Source of the DNA: Deinococcus radiotolerans
Lineage (GTDB): Bacteria; Deinococcota; Deinococci; Deinococcales; Deinococcaceae
Reading direction: 5' to 3'
Assembly (NCBI RefSeq): GCF_014647435.1
Contig: NZ_BMPE01000014.1
Coordinates: forward strand, 15,721 to 79,720
Length of the DNA: 64,000 bases
Part shown: positions 20,276 through 29,804 of the stretch, one piece after another
Numbering within the stretch: the first letter of the stretch is position 1
Layout: every line of letters starts with the position of its first letter
Translations under genes and position numbers: made by a program
Notes under the pieces: generated by a model
The model's input: only the letters and a program-made list of their open reading frames with translations
What the model was told of the DNA's origin: nothing
Database searches by the model: none

Positions 20276-20784
20276 CCCAGGTCACGGAGTGGCTGGACGT
20301 GGTGAACGAGCACGACGAGGTCGTGGGCACCGTCACCCGCGAGGACGCCCATGCGCGCGGCCTAACCGTCCGCGTCATCAACGTCTTCCTGGTTAACCAA
20401 TCAGGCCAGCTGTGGGTTCCACGCCGCACCGCGCACAAACGCCTGTTCCCCGGCTGCCTCGACATGAGCGTAGGCGGACACGTGGAACGCGGCGAGACGT
20501 ACGAGCAGGCTTTCCGCCGCGAGACGCAGGAGGAACTGAACCTGAACGTGGATGACCTCCCCTGGCGGCAGATCGCCCGCTTTGGCCCACGCGACGGCCT
20601 GAGTGCTTTCATGCACGTGTACGAGCTGCGCCGCGACGACCCGCCCACCTTCAACCCGGACGATTTCAGCAGCGCCGAGTGGCTCACGCCCGCCGAACTC
20701 CTGCGCCGCATCGAGCAGGGCGACCCCGCCAAGGGCGACCTGAACCGGCTCGTGCAGCTGTGCTACGGGGTGGGCCGTGCGTGA
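20272..20784 (+). CDS. Nudix hydrolase, IPP-isomerase-like subgroup
   Basis: A 170-residue Nudix protein. The Nudix box begins GGHVERGETYEQAFRRETQE and continues with ELNL, giving the GX5EX7REUXEEXGU pattern. The N-terminal WLDVVNEHDEVVGTVTREDAHARGL is typical of the YfcD/Idi-like subgroup that starts with an xVxDExD motif. It probably hydrolyses a nucleoside-diphosphate-linked or isoprenoid compound. True type 1 IPP isomerase is less likely because the cell encodes the type 2 enzyme at 60483. The GTG start at 20272 overlaps the acetyltransferase stop. Confidence 0.85.
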   Translation: MTQVTEWLDVVNEHDEVVGTVTREDAHARGLTVRVINVFLVNQSGQLWVPRRTAHKRLFPGCLDMSVGGHVERGETYEQAFRRETQEELNLNVDDLPWRQIARFGPRDGLSAFMHVYELRRDDPPTFNPDDFSSAEWLTPAELLRRIEQGDPAKGDLNRLVQLCYGVGRA

Positions 20785-21106
20785 CACGCCGTTTTTGCTT
20801 GCGCGAGTCCATCTGCCTGAGGATGACCGGCGACCCTGCCTGATACAGAAGCTGGATGACCCGTATATGGGACCCATGGACGGCAGCGTCTTCAGCTTCC
20901 ATCGCGCCGGAGAGCTGGTGAAGGCGTACACATGGTGGGAGAACCATGACCCAGAGGTCATCGGGCGCGGTGGGCACGGCGTCATCCGGATCATGCCCAT
21001 GACCCTGGACCTCTGGACGCACATGAAGCCCGGTACGTCCCTGGCTATGACACATGAACGCCTGCACGCGCAGGTCACTCAGTCCCTGATGGAGAATCAA
21101 GCATGA
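20777..21106 (+). CDS. Hypothetical protein, 109 residues, in argC operon
   Basis: Not recognised. It has a soluble alpha/beta composition with [32 protein letters not shown] content towards the end, which could be a beta-barrel elongation-factor-type edge (TxTLxDWxxMxPG). The GTG at 20777 lies inside the Nudix gene (8-base overlap), and its stop overlaps the argC start (ATGA). The coding frame is therefore locked in by both neighbours, which supports it as real. Confidence 0.7.
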   Translation: MRDTPFLLARVHLPEDDRRPCLIQKLDDPYMGPMDGSVFSFHRAGELVKAYTWWENHDPEVIGRGGHGVIRIMPMTLDLWTHMKPGTSLAMTHERLHAQVTQSLMENQA

Positions 21107-22026
21107 CAGTCCCCAAGGTGTTTATTGACGGTGAGGCCGGAACGACCGGTCTTCAGATCCGCTCCCGGCTGGAGGGCCGGTCGGATATCGAGTTGCTGAG
21201 CATCGACCCGGCGCGGCGCAAGGATGCGGACGCGCGGGCGGAATTGCTGAACGCAGCGGACGTGTCGATCCTGTGCCTGCATGACGACGCGGCGCGCGAG
21301 GCGGTCACGCTGACGACGAACCCGGCCTCAAGGCTGCTGGATGCGAGCACGGCGCACCGGGTGAATCCGGCGTGGGTGTTTGGTTTCCCGGAGTTGAACG
21401 CGGGGCAGGCGGACGCGATCCGCGCGGCGCGCTTCGTGGCGAACCCCGGCTGTTACAGCACCGGCGCGATCTCGCTGCTGGCCCCACTGACGGGCGCGGG
21501 CCTGATCCCGGCGGACTTCCCGGTCAGCATCCAGGGGTACAGCGGCTATACCGGGGGGGGCCGGGCGCTGGTGGACGCGCACGAGAGGGGCGAGGATCAC
21601 CCGATGAAGGGCGCGTTCCTGAGTTACGCGCTGGGGCTGGAGCACAAGCACATTCCCGAGACGATGCGCTACGGGGGATTGACCCGCACGCCGATCTTCA
21701 CGCCGAACGTGGGCGCGTGGGCGCAGGGCATGACCGTGACCATCCCCCTGCACCTGCGCGAGCTGGGCACCACGCCGGACGCGCTGCACGCGGCGCTGAA
21801 TGCGCATTACGCCGGGCAGCGGTTCGTGCGGGTGTTCGAGATGAGCGATAACCCTGAGGTGCTGGACCCGCAGACCCTGAACGGCACGAACGACCTGGAG
21901 CTGTTCGTGTACCCGTCCGCGGACGGCGAGCGGGCGCTGCTGGTCGCGCGGCTGGACAATCTCGGGAAGGGCGCGGGCGGCGCGGCGGTGCAGAACCTGA
22001 ACCTGATGCTGGGTCTGGAGGGCTGA
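21103..22026 (+). CDS. argC: N-acetyl-gamma-glutamyl-phosphate reductase, type 2
   Basis: A 307-residue NADPH-dependent enzyme making N-acetylglutamate semialdehyde, step three of arginine synthesis. It is the short type 2 form: [18 protein letters not shown] is the nucleotide loop, [19 protein letters not shown] holds the catalytic Cys, and [17 protein letters not shown] is the substrate loop. Residues EHKHIPET and [16 protein letters not shown] follow, all matching the family. The start is ATG 21103, overlapping the preceding gene by four bases. argF at 17883 provides a later step. The shikimate-dehydrogenase-like gene begins two bases after the stop. Confidence 0.93.
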   Translation: MTVPKVFIDGEAGTTGLQIRSRLEGRSDIELLSIDPARRKDADARAELLNAADVSILCLHDDAAREAVTLTTNPASRLLDASTAHRVNPAWVFGFPELNAGQADAIRAARFVANPGCYSTGAISLLAPLTGAGLIPADFPVSIQGYSGYTGGGRALVDAHERGEDHPMKGAFLSYALGLEHKHIPETMRYGGLTRTPIFTPNVGAWAQGMTVTIPLHLRELGTTPDALHAALNAHYAGQRFVRVFEMSDNPEVLDPQTLNGTNDLELFVYPSADGERALLVARLDNLGKGAGGAAVQNLNLMLGLEG

Positions 22027-22027
22027 G

Positions 22028-22864
22028 GTGCCGTCCGGCGCGAGCAAGCTGGACATCAACCGCGGCACGACGCTGTGCATGAGCGTGTCGGCCCGACCCA
22101 GCAACTTCGGGACGCGCTTTCACAATCACCTGTACGCGGCGCTGGGTCTGGATTTCGTGTACAAGGCGTTCGCCGTGCAGGACATCGCGGGGGTCGTGGC
22201 GGGCCTCCGGGCGCTGGGTGTGCGGGGCTGCGCGGTCAGCATGCCGTTCAAGGAGGCGGTGATTCCGCTGCTGGACGAACTGGACGCCTCGGCGGCGGCC
22301 ATCGGGTCGGTGAACACCATCGTGAACACCGGCGGGCACCTGAAGGCCTTCAACACCGATTACACCGCCATTCAGCTGCTGATCGAGCGGCACGCGCTGA
22401 ACCGGGACGCGCGGGTGGTGCTGCGCGGCAGCGGCGGCATGGGGAAGGCCGTGGCGAGCGCTCTGCGCGACGCGGGCTTCACGCGTGGCGTGATCGTCGC
22501 CCGCAACGGGGGGGTCGGGCGGGACCTCGCGCAGAGGTGCGGCTGGGACTGGCACCCTACCACGCCCGACATAGAGGACGGCGACCTGCTCGTGAACGTT
22601 ACGCCGCTGGGCATGGCGGGCGGCGCGGAAGAGCACGACTTGGCCTTCACGCCTGACGCTATCGCGCGGGCGGGCACGGTGTTCGACGTGGTCGCCCTGC
22701 CGGGCGAGACGCCCCTGATCGTGGAGGCCCGGCGGCAGGGGAGACCCGTCGTGACCGGGCTGGAGGTCGTGGCGTTGCAGGCGCTGGAGCAGTTCGTGCT
22801 GTACACCGGCGTCCGCCCCACGGACGAGCAGGTGCAGGCGGCCGTCGAGTTCGCGCGAACCTGA
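22028..22864 (+). CDS. Shikimate dehydrogenase-like protein (HI0607/SDH-like group)
   Basis: A 278-residue NADP-dependent dehydrogenase. The N-terminal motif SARPSNFGTRFHNHLY replaces the AroE pattern (HSxSPxxHN), as in the HI0607-type paralogues. Catalytic Lys in SMPFKEAV and Asp in AFNTDYTA are both retained. The Rossmann motif is VVLRGSGGMGKAVASAL, and the C-terminal GLEVVALQALEQF segment closes the domain. Members of this group often reduce shikimate weakly or use another quinate-like substrate, so the true role is uncertain. The GTG start (22028) is two bases after argC. A terminator follows, and the convergent scpA gene lies beyond it. Confidence 0.85.
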   Translation: MPSGASKLDINRGTTLCMSVSARPSNFGTRFHNHLYAALGLDFVYKAFAVQDIAGVVAGLRALGVRGCAVSMPFKEAVIPLLDELDASAAAIGSVNTIVNTGGHLKAFNTDYTAIQLLIERHALNRDARVVLRGSGGMGKAVASALRDAGFTRGVIVARNGGVGRDLAQRCGWDWHPTTPDIEDGDLLVNVTPLGMAGGAEEHDLAFTPDAIARAGTVFDVVALPGETPLIVEARRQGRPVVTGLEVVALQALEQFVLYTGVRPTDEQVQAAVEFART

Positions 22865-22878
22865 CGCGGGGGAACAAC

Positions 22879-22912
22879 CTGGGGCAGAGGTCGCACCGGC
22901 CTCTCCCCCCAG
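22879..22912. terminator. Bidirectional hairpin between shikimate-dehydrogenase-like gene and scpA
   Basis: CTGGGG-c-AGAGG (22879-22890) pairs with CCTCT-cc-CCCCAG (22900-22912) in the short gap between two convergent genes. It is an 11-bp interrupted stem with a 9-base loop. Confidence 0.6.
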
Positions 22913-22923
22913 TTCATCGGTGG

Positions 22924-23691
22924 TCAGTCCTGCGCGAGGTGGGACTGCACCTGAATGTCGCCGTACGTGTCGGTCTGCTCGACGCTGAAGTTCCCTTCCT
23001 TCACGCCTTCGAGCAGCGCGGCGAAGTAGGTGGTCTGCTCGCCCCAGTCCTGCGTGGGGATGCCCCGGAAGGTGAAGGTCCGCAGGCGGCGGCCGAAGGC
23101 GCGGAGCGCGCCCAGTGCATCGGCCAGCGAGAGGCGGTCGCGGGCCAGCAGGGGCACCTCGACCTGCCGCACGGCGTTCTGCGCCGCCTGCACGAGTTTC
23201 GCGAGGCTGCCCTGCGGGTTGCGGGGCCGTTCACGGCGCGGGAGGGTCACGGGCACGGCGCGGGCGGGGATCAGGCCCTCGCGTTCGCGGCGGCGCGCGG
23301 CCAGGAAACCCACGAGCGCATCCAGTTCCGCCAGCGCCTCCACGCCGTCCAGAACGTCGTCCAGCGGCTCAAACCAGTCGCCGCCCGCCTTCGGTTCGTC
23401 GGGTTCGGGTTGCGGCAGCAGCAATCGGGCCTTCAGGGCGATGACCGCCGCCAGGGTGGGCAGCAGGTCTGGGTGCGCGTCATTCAGCGGGCCGCCCGTG
23501 ACTGCCTGCGCCCATGCCAGCACGTCCCGCGTGAGGGTCAGCAGGGGCACCTCGCCCGGCTGGACGCGTCCGGTGCGCAGCGCGGAGGCCAGTTCCGCCA
23601 GGGTGCCGCTGAACGCGGGCAGCGCCACGCTGAAGCCCACCCCGGCCGGGGGCGGCGGGGTGGGAGTGGGCAGCGCGGGCGCGGCAGTCAC
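22924..23691 (-). CDS. scpA: Segregation and condensation protein A
   Basis: A 255-residue kleisin partner of SMC that closes the condensin ring for chromosome compaction and segregation. Family features are FSGTLAELASALRTGRVQPGEVPLLTLTRDVL (N-terminal kleisin helix), TLAAVIALKARLLLP (the KSxxLLP-like motif), and a C-terminal winged helix region with YFAALLEGVKEGNFSVEQ. The GTG start at 23691 gives a Pro/Ala-rich N-tail. The gene starts 10 bases downstream of trpS on the same strand, so it is probably co-transcribed with it. No scpB gene is seen in the window. Confidence 0.85.
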   Translation of the reverse strand: MTAAPALPTPTPPPPAGVGFSVALPAFSGTLAELASALRTGRVQPGEVPLLTLTRDVLAWAQAVTGGPLNDAHPDLLPTLAAVIALKARLLLPQPEPDEPKAGGDWFEPLDDVLDGVEALAELDALVGFLAARRREREGLIPARAVPVTLPRRERPRNPQGSLAKLVQAAQNAVRQVEVPLLARDRLSLADALGALRAFGRRLRTFTFRGIPTQDWGEQTTYFAALLEGVKEGNFSVEQTDTYGDIQVQSHLAQD

Positions 23692-23701
23692 GGCAGGTGG
23701 G

Positions 23702-24700
<999 letters not shown>

Positions 24701-24790
24701 AACCCGGAGATTCTAGCGGTGTTCAGAGGGGGTGGAGGGTGGTGTGCCCGGAACCACCCTGAACCGAGCGGAGCGAGCAGCCGGTCAGGA

Positions 24791-24853
24791 CAGCGGTCCT
24801 GCGTTCCAGTGACGGGTGGCGCCCGCTCGCATCACCGGAACGCAGGACCGCTG
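24791..24853. repeat. Perfect 17-bp inverted repeat
   Basis: CAGCGGTCCTGCGTTCC (24791-24807) and its exact reverse complement (24837-24853) flank a 29-nt GC-rich spacer, which itself starts GTGA and ends TCAC. The element lies in the 255-base gap between divergent trpS promoter DNA and the end of the LacI gene. It may be a terminator for the LacI transcript or a small mobile or processed repeat. No second copy was seen in the window. Confidence 0.65.
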
Positions 24854-24902
24854 GAGGTCATGCAGAACGGCTCAAACAGGGCGAGTGGGTCGCAGGCGAC
24901 TG

Positions 24903-24955
24903 CCCACGACCCACTCCCTACTCCCCACAACCCACTTCCTACATCCCGCAACCCC
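24903..24955 (-). promoter_or_regulatory. G-quadruplex-capable tract downstream of the LacI gene
   Basis: On the minus strand this tract has six or more runs of three or four G separated by 3-4-base loops (the core pattern is GGG-TTGT-GGGG-AGTA-GGG-AGT-GGG-TCGT-GGG). The forward strand is the matching CCC-rich tract. It immediately follows the LacI stop codon. Confidence 0.5.
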
Positions 24956-25957
24956 TCACGCGCTGCCGCGGATGATCAGACGCGGCTCGAAGCGGCGGGC
25001 GCGGGCCGGGCCCTTGTAGCCGTTCAGGCGCGACAGCAGCAGCTGCGCGGCCTCGTAGCCCATGCTCTCGACCGGCTGATGCAGGGTGGTCAGGCCGCGC
25101 TCGGCCGCCCAGGGCTGGTCGTCGAAGCCGATCACGCGCACGTCCTGCCCGATCTTCAGGCCGCGCAGGCGGACCTCGTCCAGCAGCGCGCCCGCGAGCA
25201 TGTCCGCCGAGGCGAACACCGTGCAGGGCAGCCCGGCCTCCTGCGCCTGATCGAGGACGGTGGCGGCGGTGTTGCGCGCCGCGAGGGAATCGAAGGAACT
25301 GGTGTACTCGGCGCGGATGGTGCGCCCGGCGGTGTCCAGTGCGCTCATGAAGCCGCTGCGGCGGTCTTCGAACACGCGGGTGGTGAACAGCTGGTCCAGT
25401 TCGGTCTCGACCCACACGGCGTACAGGTCGCCGCTGAACTGCGCGGCGTACTCGCCTGCCATGCGTCCGCCCGCGACGTTGTCCATGAACGAGGAATCCA
25501 CGTTGTCCGCGAAGGCGTCCACGAGCACGGTGGGCTGCTGGGTGCGCAGGCGGCGTTCGTGGAACATCTGCGTGAGGTTGTACGTCGCCATGACCAGCCC
25601 GTCCGCCTGATAGGCCAGCGTGTGCGAGCCCAGGTAGCGTTCCAGGCGCGAGCGGTCCAGCAGCGGGAAGATCGCCACATCATAGCGCGCTTCCTGAAAC
25701 GCCGTTTCCAGGCCGTCGAGGAGGCGCACGTAGAATTCGGTGGTCAGGACGGGCAGCAGGACGCTGATGGTGTAGCTGCGGCCGCCCGCGATGCGCCGGG
25801 CGTGCGGGTTGGGGGTGTACTCCAGGTCCGCGATGGCCTTGAGGACGCTCTCGCGCGTGGCGCCCTTGACGGCCACGTGATTGTTCAGCACCCGCGAGAC
25901 GGTGCCGACCCCGACCCCGGCGTGCCGGGCTACATCCTGAATGGTGGGTTTGCGCAT
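24956..25957 (-). CDS. LacI-family transcriptional regulator
   Basis: A 333-residue repressor. The N-terminal helix-turn-helix TIQDVARHAGVGVGTVSRVLNN (the 20-residue core starts at Thr5) is followed by a hinge helix (YTPNPHARRIAGGRS). A periplasmic-binding-like effector domain then runs through VIGFDDQPWAAERGLTTLHQPV. The effector is not identifiable. The ATG at 25957 was chosen because the HTH then begins at the normal place; 51 upstream codons in frame cross the operator. A palindrome, TGGAAC-GG-GTTCCA (25985-25998), lies between -10 and -35 elements, suggesting autorepression. No sugar transport or catabolic genes adjoin it. Confidence 0.9.
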   Translation of the reverse strand: MRKPTIQDVARHAGVGVGTVSRVLNNHVAVKGATRESVLKAIADLEYTPNPHARRIAGGRSYTISVLLPVLTTEFYVRLLDGLETAFQEARYDVAIFPLLDRSRLERYLGSHTLAYQADGLVMATYNLTQMFHERRLRTQQPTVLVDAFADNVDSSFMDNVAGGRMAGEYAAQFSGDLYAVWVETELDQLFTTRVFEDRRSGFMSALDTAGRTIRAEYTSSFDSLAARNTAATVLDQAQEAGLPCTVFASADMLAGALLDEVRLRGLKIGQDVRVIGFDDQPWAAERGLTTLHQPVESMGYEAAQLLLSRLNGYKGPARARRFEPRLIIRGSA

Positions 25958-25969
25958 GATTTGGCACTC

Positions 25970-25998
25970 AGGATACGCCTTTTTTGGAACGGGTTCCA
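25970..25998 (-). promoter_or_regulatory. LacI-gene promoter with palindromic operator
   Basis: TATCCT (minus strand, 25970-25975) lies upstream of the ATG. The palindrome TGGAAC-GG-GTTCCA (25985-25998) sits in the spacer/-35 area, the position expected for an autoregulatory LacI-family operator. Confidence 0.6.
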
Positions 25999-26122
25999 CG
26001 CGCGTCATGAGGGCCGCTGGCCCCGCAGCGGTGCGGCGGGGACAATGCCCCCCCGGGCACGCGCCTACACTGCACCCTGACGGCTGCCCGCGCCGGGCAC
26101 GACCCGCCATGAAGGAGCGACC

Positions 26123-26635
26123 ATGACCTCAACCCGCCGCGCCGGACCCGCCCGGCCCCTCCTGATCGCCGCGCTGCTGATCCTCGCCGCCGCGCTGGCC
26201 GCCGCCCTGCTGCGCCCCCGGACCGACACCGCGACCCAGACCCCCGCCCAGGTCAGTCAGGCCAGCGGCAGTCTGCCCGCCACCGTCACGGACGCCCGCG
26301 TGGTCGCCGTGCCCCCCGGCATCCGCGAGACCAGCGTATTCGCCACCCTCCGGAGCACCGGGAACGCGGACGTCCGCATCACGGGCGTGAGCAGCCCCGC
26401 CGCCGAGCACGCCATGCTGATGGTCACCCGCACCCAGGACAACATGACCGGCATGAGCATGACCGACACCCTCACCCTCCCGGCGGGCGGCACGCTGACC
26501 CTCAGCGACACCGGCGACCACCTCATGCTCATGGACCTGAAAGAACCCCTCCAGCCCGGGCAGACCATCCCCATCAACCTGACCGACGCCCAGGGTCGCA
26601 CCCTGACCATCCAGGCCCCCGTGATGAAACCATGA
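26123..26635 (+). CDS. PCu(A)C-type copper chaperone
   Basis: A 170-residue membrane-anchored or secreted copper(I) carrier that helps load the CuA site of cytochrome oxidase. An N-terminal hydrophobic helix (about 13-30) is followed by a cupredoxin-like domain. It has the PCuAC ligand pattern: HAMLM about residue 92, Met residues in NMTGMSMTD, and HLMLMDL about residue 133 (H-x-M ending). AAGGAGCGACC gives a good ribosome site. SCO and CtaG follow with four-base overlaps, so it is an oxidase-assembly operon. TACACT at about 26067 is a likely -10. Confidence 0.85.
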   Translation: MTSTRRAGPARPLLIAALLILAAALAAALLRPRTDTATQTPAQVSQASGSLPATVTDARVVAVPPGIRETSVFATLRSTGNADVRITGVSSPAAEHAMLMVTRTQDNMTGMSMTDTLTLPAGGTLTLSDTGDHLMLMDLKEPLQPGQTIPINLTDAQGRTLTIQAPVMKP

Positions 26636-27318
26636 TGACCACCGAACCCGCCCCCGGCCCGGACCTCACGACCAGCGCGCCCCCCGCGCGGCCCTGGTAC
26701 GTGTCCGCCATCCTGGCCGTCGCCGCCGTGACCCTGCTCCTGCTGGGCGCCTGGGCCGCCGCCCGACTGCGCAGCCCCTACCCCTTCTTCGGGACCGCGT
26801 ACCCGCAGGGCACCGCCGCGACGGGCTTCACCGGCACCGTCAGCGACACCCCCACCGCCCCGCCCCACGCCTTCACGTTCACGCCCGGGCAGGGACAGGT
26901 CACCGCCGTATTCTTCGGGTTCACACACTGCGCCAGCATCTGCCCCCTGACCCTCTCGTACCTGAACAAGGTCCGCGACGCCCTCCCCGACGACCAGAAG
27001 GCGCGCTTCCGCATCCTGCTCATCAGCGTCGACCCCGCCCGCGACACCCCGGGGCGCCTCAACGAGTACGCCTCCTACTTCGGCAAGGAAGGCGTCGGCG
27101 TGCACATCCCCGAACCACAACTGGCGACAGTCGCCCAGGCGTACGGCGTCGGCTACCAGAAGGCCGACATCAAGGGCGCCGACTACCAGATGAACCACAC
27201 CACCGCCACCTACCTCATCGACGCCCAGGGCAACCTACGCGTCCTGTGGGACTACACCCAGCTCCCCCAGGTCGCCCGCGTCCAGGCGGACCTGCAACAC
27301 GTCATGGAGACCCAATGA
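26632..27318 (+). CDS. SCO1/SenC/PrrC copper metallochaperone
   Basis: A 228-residue membrane-anchored thioredoxin-fold protein that inserts copper into cytochrome c oxidase. TM helix about 20-42, then FFGFTHCASICPLTLSYL with the CxxxC copper motif and QMNHTTATYLIDAQG with the third ligand His. LISVDPARDTPGRL is the usual SCO segment. The start overlaps the PCuAC stop by four bases and its stop overlaps the CtaG start. All three proteins serve the same assembly path. Confidence 0.92.
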   Translation: MMTTEPAPGPDLTTSAPPARPWYVSAILAVAAVTLLLLGAWAAARLRSPYPFFGTAYPQGTAATGFTGTVSDTPTAPPHAFTFTPGQGQVTAVFFGFTHCASICPLTLSYLNKVRDALPDDQKARFRILLISVDPARDTPGRLNEYASYFGKEGVGVHIPEPQLATVAQAYGVGYQKADIKGADYQMNHTTATYLIDAQGNLRVLWDYTQLPQVARVQADLQHVMETQ

Positions 27319-28160
27319 GCGCCACGCCCGCCACGCTCAACCCCACCCTGGCCGACCTCCTGAGCCCCAGCCCCGACCTCCTCTTCCTGATCCCCACACT
27401 GCTCGTCGCCGCCGCGTACGCCTGGGGCTCCCTCCGCGCGCACCGTGATGGACGCGGCCAGGACTGGCCCGCCTGGAAAGCCGCCCTGTTCACCCTCGGC
27501 GTCCTCCTGCTGCTCATCACCACCCAGAGCCGCGCTGCGACCCTCACCCAGAGCAGCATGGCCCTCTACATGACCCGCCTCATGGTCCTCGCGGAAGTCG
27601 TCCCGCCCCTCCTCATCCTCGGCCTGCCCCGCCTGCGCCCCGACCCCCGGCGCGGCCTCGGGAGGGTCCTCAACCTCCTGCTCGACCCCTGGGTGGCCCT
27701 GGCCCTCTGGACCGCCGTCATCATCTACTGGAACGTCCCCGCCGGCTTCAACGCCAGCGTCGTCAGCAACACCGCCGCCACCCTCCTGCCGGGGCTGTAC
27801 CTGCTGAGCAGCCTGCTCGTCTGGAGCGTCATCCTCCGCCCCCTCCCTACCGTGCAACCCGCCGACATCGGCTCACGCGGCTGGTTCGGCCTCCTCGCCG
27901 CCCTCCCCATGATGGGCGTCGCCAGCGTCTGGCTCTACAGCCCCCGCGTCCTCTACACTCCCTACGTCAACGCCCTGTGCCTCTGGAATTACACCCCCCT
28001 CCAGAACCAGCAGCTCAGCGGTTGGATCATGATGCTCGCCGGCCTCCCCGCGCTGGCCCTCGCGTTCATCCAGCTGTTTGCGTGGCTGATCAAACTGTCC
28101 GAAACGCAGGGCATGCCGCCCGCACGGTCCACGGTCGAGACGCCGGATTCAGAAGGTTGA
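27315..28160 (+). CDS. Cytochrome c oxidase assembly factor CtaG-like (caa3 type)
   Basis: A 281-residue polytopic membrane protein of the caa3_CtaG family needed for oxidase assembly in Gram-positive-type systems. About seven helices are seen, including MTRLMVLAEVVPPLLILGLP, PWVALALWTAVIIYWNVP and WIMMLAGLPALALAFIQLF. Conserved His/Met-poor helices make the metal role unclear. The ATG at 27315 overlaps the SCO stop (ATGA). An upstream in-frame start was rejected because it lies in SCO. A G/C hairpin with a T-run follows at 28177. Confidence 0.85.
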   Translation: MSATPATLNPTLADLLSPSPDLLFLIPTLLVAAAYAWGSLRAHRDGRGQDWPAWKAALFTLGVLLLLITTQSRAATLTQSSMALYMTRLMVLAEVVPPLLILGLPRLRPDPRRGLGRVLNLLLDPWVALALWTAVIIYWNVPAGFNASVVSNTAATLLPGLYLLSSLLVWSVILRPLPTVQPADIGSRGWFGLLAALPMMGVASVWLYSPRVLYTPYVNALCLWNYTPLQNQQLSGWIMMLAGLPALALAFIQLFAWLIKLSETQGMPPARSTVETPDSEG

Positions 28161-28176
28161 GTTGCCCACCCCCCAA

Positions 28177-28206
28177 CCCCCCTACCCAAAGGGCAGGGGG
28201 GCTTTT
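28177..28206 (+). terminator. Rho-independent terminator after the PCuAC-SCO-CtaG operon
   Basis: CCCCCCTACCC (28177-28187) pairs with GGGCAGGGGGG (28191-28201) across an AAA loop, and CTTTTC follows. It is a classic stem and T-run 16 bases after the CtaG stop. Confidence 0.8.
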
Positions 28207-28440
28207 CGCTGCGCTCGGCCAAGAGATTTGACTTGATCGGCGGTTCTTTGATGAGTGGTGACGTGTCCGGCCTCAACGCCATGCTGCCGTGAAGATGGAA
28301 GGCCCGGACGCTGCGCGTCCGACGGCTCGGGGTGATCTGCGACGGCTGGCCCGGCAAGCAGGTGCGGGCGGCTGAGCGACCTGACGACCCTCTCCCTTCG
28401 TGGGAGAGGGTGCCCCGCAGGGGCGGGTGAGGGGGCGTGT
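28202..28440. repeat. Repeat-like intergenic element with three palindromes
   Basis: This gene-free region contains CGGACGC-tgc-GCGTCCG (28305-28321), ACCCTCTCCC-ttcgt-GGGAGAGGGT (28387-28411) and GCCCC-GCA-GGGGC (28412-28424). Such stacked palindromes are typical of dispersed intergenic repeats (REP/SNR-like) in many high-GC genomes. No second copy lies in this window, so the repeat status is inference. Confidence 0.45.
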
Positions 28441-28538
28441 GACCCGCTGAACTGCTCACCGCCACCCAGCTCGCTGTCCCCTTCATTTTCTGTCCATTCG
28501 CTCAGTCGGGTATGTGGTGGGCGGGGTAGCCTGCGCGC

Positions 28539-29804
28539 ATGTATGACGTGGTGGTGGTGGGTGCGGGGTTGGCGGGCCTGACGGCGGCGCGGGTGCTGTC
28601 GCGGGCGGGGGAGAGGGTGCGGGTGCTGGAGGCCGCGCCGGAGGTCGGGGGGCGCGTGCGGTCGCGGGTGGTGGGTGGGTTCGTGCTGGACGCGGGGTAT
28701 CAGGTGCTGTTCCCGGCGTACCCGGCGGTGCGGCGGCACGTGAACCTGGGGGCGCTGGATCTGTTGGCGATTCCGCCGGGTGCGGTGGTAGTGCGGGGTG
28801 CGAAGCGGGAGACGTTGGGGAGTCCGTTCGGGGACCTGGCGGCGCTGCCGGGGACGCTGGCGGCACGGTCACTGGGCGTGGCGGATAAGGCGCGCGTGGC
28901 GGCGCTGGCGCTGCGGTTGCGCGCACCCGCGCCGTTCGAGTTGCTGCGCGGTGCGGACGAGTCCACAGCAACCTACCTGCGGCGGCAGGGGTTCAGTGAA
29001 GGCGCGCTGGATGCGTTCTTTCGGCCGTTCTTCGGGGGGATCTTCCTAGACCGCAGCCTGGGCACGAGTGCGCGGCTGTTCCGGTACTACTTCCGGATGC
29101 TGATGGAGGGCGGCGCGGCGCTGCCCCGCGTGGGCATGGGGGCGCTGACGGAGCAGCTCTCACAGGGGCTGGATGTCAGTCTGAACGTCCCGGTGCAGCG
29201 GCTGAGCACGCACGCGGGGCACGTGACGGTGCATGCGGCGGCGGGGGAGCTGGAGGCGCGTCAGGTGATCGTGGCGACCGATCCGGGCACCGCGGCCCGC
29301 CTGACGGGTGCGGACGTGGCGCGCGGCAGTGTAAGAAGCACGTACCTGTACTACGCCAGCGCCGAGCAGATCGACCGGGAGACGCGCCTGCTGCTGAACG
29401 CCGAGGACGGCTTCATCAACAACGCCCACTGGCTCGGCAACGCCGTGCCGGGCCGCGCCCCGGCGGGCGGGCACCTGCTGACCGTGACGGTCCTGGGTGA
29501 GCCGGACCTGGACGACGACGCGCTGGACGCCCGCGTGCGCGGTGAACTGGGTCGCTGGTACCCGCCGGCGCAGGTGCAGGCGCTGCGCACCCTGCTCGTG
29601 GAACGCATCCAGCACGCACAGTACCCGCAGCCACCCGAGTACGCCGCCGTGCTGCCCGGCCACGCGACGCCCCTGCCGGGCGTGATCATCGCCAGCGAGG
29701 CCACCGCCATGAGCGGCATCCAGGGCGCGATGGAAAGCGGCGAGAAGGCCGCCGCGATCGTCCTGAACGACCCGGTCGGCATGAGCCGACCACGGGGAGC
29801 GTGA
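28539..29804 (+). CDS. FAD-dependent amine-oxidase/desaturase-family oxidoreductase
   Basis: A 421-residue flavoprotein. It has a Rossmann FAD loop [17 protein letters not shown], the EGRVGGR-like [15 protein letters not shown] motif, the middle motif [15 protein letters not shown], and a C-terminal [16 protein letters not shown]-closing motif. It belongs to the phytoene desaturase/protoporphyrinogen-oxidase-like group. It could act in carotenoid synthesis, which Deinococcus carries out, but the specific reaction cannot be read. The ATG at 28539 follows TAGCCT by six bases. The next gene overlaps its stop. Confidence 0.82.
   Translation: MYDVVVVGAGLAGLTAARVLSRAGERVRVLEAAPEVGGRVRSRVVGGFVLDAGYQVLFPAYPAVRRHVNLGALDLLAIPPGAVVVRGAKRETLGSPFGDLAALPGTLAARSLGVADKARVAALALRLRAPAPFELLRGADESTATYLRRQGFSEGALDAFFRPFFGGIFLDRSLGTSARLFRYYFRMLMEGGAALPRVGMGALTEQLSQGLDVSLNVPVQRLSTHAGHVTVHAAAGELEARQVIVATDPGTAARLTGADVARGSVRSTYLYYASAEQIDRETRLLLNAEDGFINNAHWLGNAVPGRAPAGGHLLTVTVLGEPDLDDDALDARVRGELGRWYPPAQVQALRTLLVERIQHAQYPQPPEYAAVLPGHATPLPGVIIASEATAMSGIQGAMESGEKAAAIVLNDPVGMSRPRGA

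Noticed and set aside
24791..24853. Inverted repeat considered as ends of an insertion sequence
   Set aside because: The spacer is only 29 bases and there is no transposase or target duplication; it is a hairpin or small repeat.
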